Positions 29,960-32,820 of a stretch of 32,820 nt of DNA are shown here, piece by piece. Each line of letters begins with the position of its first letter. The first letter of the stretch is position 1. The DNA lies in NCBI GenBank assembly GCA_015680685.1, contig MNCI01037953.1:192183-225002 (forward strand). Direction: 5' to 3'. Below the pieces are notes generated by a model that saw nothing but the letters and a program-made list of their open reading frames with translations, made no database searches and was not told the origin of the DNA. The DNA comes from Gnetum montanum (Eukaryota; Streptophyta; Gnetopsida; Gnetales; Gnetaceae). The position numbers and the translations under genes are program-made.

Positions 29960-30490
29960 ATTGTCCTAGCTCAACTAAGATAAATGATTGACAACGACAT
30001 TCTTGGTGCCTTTACGATCGACCATTGTTAGATCGAACTCTTGTAGGATTACCAGCCATCGTATAATATAGGGGCTTACCATTGGCTTATTCATAAGGAA
30101 CTAGATTGCCTTATGATCTATATGTATGAATAATTTGTATCCCAATACATAGTGCCAAAATTTTTCTAGTGCAAACACTACAGCTATTAATTCCTTTTTT
30201 GTAGTAGTGTAGTTAAGTTGTGCACTAGCTATACTTCTACTTGCACAATGGATGTAATAAGGATGTTTTTGATCATCTAACTATGTAAGTATGGCTCCTA
30301 AGGCATAGTTGGATGCATCAATCATGACATAGAATAGTTTAGACCAATCAGGAGCTTGCAAAATGGGTGTCTCTACCAGCTTCTTCTTCAAAGTTTAAAA
30401 GGCTAGTTCACATTCCCTGGTCCACTCAAAGGGTATTTCATTTTTCATTAACTCTACCAATGGTTTGGAAACCTTCAAAAAGTTCTCTAT
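29960..30490 (-). pseudogene. pol: Element B: RNase H
   Basis: Aligns with 12871-13366 of element A: MIDASNYA (first Asp kept, unlike A), the ILT-stop-LDD site shared with A (30283-30281), IHYA/QLNY words, and an NVVNHL-like end. At least one upstream deletion puts it out of frame with RT. Confidence 0.75.
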
Positions 30491-30499
30491 GAATCTCCT

Positions 30500-31300
30500 A
30501 TAGTAGCTAGTGTGTCCAAGAATGACCAAATTTCTTTGATAGTTTTTGGTTGACAGGTAATTCCTTGGATGACCCTAATTTTCTCAGGGTCTACCTCTAT
30601 CCCTGCATGTGAAATTTTATGCCCAAGTACTATGCCTTCTTGGACCATTAAATGAATTTTCTACCAGTTGAGCCTTAGATTAGTCTCTACACATCTTTTT
30701 AGCACTTGCTCTAACTAGTCCAAGGCTTGATCAAAACTTGCTCCGTAAGTGGAAAATTCATCCATAAAGACTTCCACACCATTTCCTATCTACTACTGGA
30801 ATATGCTTAGAACTAAGCATTGAAACATGGAAGGGGCATTGCACAAGCCAAAAAACATTTGTTTATATGAAAACGTTCCCCAAGGATTGGTGAACATAGT
30901 TTTGGCTTGGTCTTTTGAGGCTATCTATATTTGGTTGTATCTACTATAGCCATCGAGAAAACTATAATAGCGATGCCCTATGATTGTGTCTAAGACTTGG
31001 TCAACAAATGGCAATGGAAAGTGATCCTTGAATGTTGCCATGTTTAGCAGCCTAAAATCTATGCACATCCTCCATATGCCTCCCTTTTTAGGCACAATTA
31101 CCAATGGGATAACCCATTCGCTATCAACAATGGGGTATATGAACCCAACCTTTAGAAGCTGTTCAATTTCTTCTTTTATTACTTGCTTGAAATTTGGGTT
31201 CAATCATCTTTGTGGTTGATTTCAAGGCTTCATGGAGGAGTCAATGTAAATCCTATGTTGGCATATCCTAGGATCTATTCCAGTTAATTCTAGATATGAC
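30500..31300 (-). pseudogene. pol: Element B: reverse transcriptase
   Basis: Open part 31203-30925: LNPNFKQVIKEEIEQLL, VGFIYPIVDSEWVIP, KKGGIWRMCIDFRLLN, KDHFPLPFVDQVLDTI, YYSFLDGYSRYNQI. It continues with WGTFSYKQMFFGLCNAP, two stops, then VFMDEFSTYG, where the second catalytic Asp is Glu (30759-30757), and GHKISHAGIEVD. A one-base deletion after EIWSFL shifts the frame. Stops at 31206, 31224, 30795/30792, 30717 and 30663 coincide with stops in A. Confidence 0.88.
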
Positions 31301-32328
31301 CAGGTGAAGGATTTTGACCACTTGTTTTTTACCTTAAGTAGACTTTCTTTTTGTTGTGGAGCAAGTCTTGCGTTGATGATTATCGATTTTCCATTCTTAA
31401 GGAATTTGTACTCCATATCGGTAGGCAATGGTTTTAGCTCCAAGTGCTCTTGTTTAAATTTCTTGGGAATTTCCAACTACCCCCAGTTGATGTTTTCTAA
31501 GTTAGAATTGGGAAGTTGGTGGTGGACTTGATCTAATGCATCAATGCTTTCTATATAAGTGCAAGTCAAACCCTCAGTCAGTTCCATGCATAGAAGTGAG
31601 TTTCTTTCTTGATTAGCTATCAGCCACTGGATGTCTTCTTGTCTTGTGGCTTCTACATATAGGAACCTTTGTATGTTGATCATTTGTCCACACTGATTGC
31701 ATGCAGGAAATGTTAAACTTTGCACAACCCATGATTTCTGCATGCAATTGCACCCTGTGTCACTGTATGCCATTCATGGAACCTTCTTCTTCTCGATCTT
31801 TCCAAAAGTGTTTTCCTTAGATATTTCAAGAGAAAGATCGTGGATACCTAGGCATGTATCGATAGTACTTAGCCATGCCCTTCTCATGATGATTGAGAAG
31901 TCTCCCTTACTATTATTCACTTGGATCACTAGGAAGTCAGCTGAATACGACCACCCACAAATAGTGGTAACAATATCCTCCACTAATCCCAAGGGGATAA
32001 TGATGGACTAGTTGGCTAACTCTAAAAAGATGTTGCTCTTTTTCAATGGGGGTAGGTTCCAGGCCTTATACATTTTTTGGGATATTAGGTTGACACTACA
32101 ACATGAATCCAAAAGAGCTTTGCATGGCTCATTCCCAGCAATTTGTAGATAGATTAGGGAACTCCCAGGATTAGAGAATTTCCTAGGAAGGTGGCCAAAT
32201 TTGATCGAATCAGTAACAACATGTGTTAACATGACCATATGCGTTGAATGTGGTGTTAAGTTTGAAGGGGGCTCCAAAGCTTTAGTTGATATGGAGGTGT
32301 CTAAAGACTTAGCCACTTGGGTTTGCAA
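31301..32328 (-). pseudogene. pol: Element B: protease and connecting region
   Basis: One frame from 32328 through RT start, with four internal stops. The active site reads KALLDSCCSVNLIS: the Asp is kept, but Gly of D-S-G is Cys (32103-32101). It then reads ELAN, stop (shared with A), VEDIVTTICGWSYSADFLVI, then CMELTEGLTCTYIESIDALDQVHHQLP, ELKPLPTDMEYKFL, IINARLAPQQKESLLKV and SFTWSYLELTGIDPRICQHRIYI. The last segment is the conserved pre-RT stretch of Athila-like Pol. This region is better preserved than the A copy. Confidence 0.8.
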
Positions 32329-32377
32329 AGGCTTGGTTCAATTGTTGGTACTTGATGAGACGCGGTTTGCGTCAGCC

Positions 32378-32467
32378 GCGATATCGCGTACGCGATATCG
32401 CAGCCGACGCGATATCACATCCCCCGCGATATCGCGTCCTTCCCTATGATATCGCGTACGCAATATC
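32378..32467. repeat. Palindromic U3 cassette of the third LTR
   Basis: 32378-32401 is a perfect 24-bp palindrome (GCGATATCGCGT and its complement). 32406-32416 and 32428-32438 form perfect 11-bp arms (GACGCGATATC) around an 11-bp spacer. 32448-32467 is a 20-bp palindrome with one mismatch. Confidence 0.92.
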
Positions 32468-32484
32468 GCAGTCAGCTGCAATTT

Positions 32485-32492
32485 CTATAAAT
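32485..32492 (+). promoter_or_regulatory. TATA box of the third LTR
   Basis: CTATAAAT in TTTCTATAAATAAGAGGT, about 18 bp after the palindromic cassette. Confidence 0.7.
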
Positions 32493-32659
32493 AAGAGGTA
32501 GCTCTCCCTCATTTGACATCCCAGTTTTAGTGTAGCGAAGCTCTAGCAGTTTGATCCCTCCAGAGTTAGAATTTTCCTGCGTCTGCCCGCAGTGTGGTGA
32601 ATGTGATTGTACGGTGTCTTTATTCGAGTGTGCCGTACTTGGACACGCACATGACCAGC

Positions 32660-32665
32660 AATAAA
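32660..32665 (+). terminator. Poly(A) signal of the third LTR
   Basis: AATAAA, 3' arm of an inverted repeat with tctttatt at about 32617-32624. Confidence 0.6.
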
Positions 32666-32820
32666 GATCGAGATTACTTCATCATTGCAGCATTCACTTA
32701 GTTTATTTATTTGTTATTTATTTAGTGTTATTTATTGCTTTCATAGCGCGGTGTAAGTACGACTTGACTATGAGCATCTACGAGTGTGTACGGCTAGTTA
32801 AGGAATCGGTTACTTATCGC

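Larger units (their letters stand above)
25726..32352 (-). mobile_element. Element B: second Athila-like element, minus strand, interrupted
   Basis: The 3' LTR (25726-26550) is followed by internal sequence in reverse order that aligns with element A from the polypurine tract back to the Gag-protease linker. It stops at 32352, where a plus-strand LTR begins. The rest of B (Gag, 5' LTR) should lie beyond that insertion. B differs from A in its U3 and has fewer stops in the protease-RT part, but has lost catalytic residues: protease D-S-C, RT MDE, integrase Glu to Lys. Confidence 0.88.
32353..32820 (+). repeat. Start of a third LTR of the family (plus strand), cut by window end
   Basis: Begins TGATGAG after gtact (32348-32352) inside the Gag-protease linker of element B. 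It has the B-type U3 with GATATC palindromes (32378-32467), a TATA box (32485-32492) with the 16-base context of B, and AATAAA at 32660-32665 with TCTTTATT upstream. Orientation is opposite to B, so it is a later insertion, either a full element or a solo LTR. Confidence 0.85.

Overview
This is repetitive nuclear DNA of a land plant. It holds no bacterial-type genes, no tRNA or rRNA gene, and no intact host gene. Four kinds of evidence point to a plant: Athila-like and Tat/Ogre-like Ty3/gypsy retrotransposon remains, an endogenous pararetrovirus (Caulimoviridae-like) fragment, a broken piece of a plant cyclic-nucleotide-gated channel gene, and an AT-rich background. A gymnosperm is possible, but that is only an impression. 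One ambiguous base sits at 14613.

Layout. (1) 1-~6240: a minus-strand Tat/Ogre-like element (called C), with gag start at 3852, gag core ~2480-3010, a zinc-binding CxxH motif, a PFxxKVPP-repeat linker and a protease. Short tandem repeats lie at 1-430. Its upstream side carries an 80-bp array and a six-unit ~192-bp array. RT, RNase H and integrase are outside the window or lost. (2) 6241-7428: AT-rich, nothing recognised. (3) 7434-20793: an Athila-like plus-strand element (A) with exact TGATGAG...CTCATCA ends, a perfect 5-bp target duplication (acatg), a tRNA-Asp-type primer site and a complete but nonsense-ridden gag-pol. Its 3' LTR is split at 17180/20431 by a 3,250-bp insertion (D) that has inverted termini and carries the CNGC fragment. 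(4) 20799-~22380: AT-rich continuation of the sequence A inserted into. (5) ~22380-25725: minus-strand endogenous pararetrovirus remains. (6) 25726-32352: a second copy of the A family on the minus strand (B), inserted into the pararetrovirus. (7) 32353-32820: the start of a third LTR of this family, plus strand, inserted into B and running off the window.

A and B can be aligned codon by codon, which is the most informative comparison here. In the RT/RNase H part every A-only stop aligns to an intact CAA (Gln) codon in B. In addition, eight stops are at identical positions in both copies. The A and B LTRs share R/U5 sequence and termini but have unrelated U3 regions. Both U3 regions are arrays of palindromic boxes placed just upstream of the TATA box.

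Nothing here is likely to make a working protein. The value of the window lies in the nested insertion history, the gene-fragment capture, the viral fossil, the U3 cassettes and the satellite-like arrays. No clearly new functional system was found; the U3 palindrome cassettes, insertion D and the shared stops come closest.
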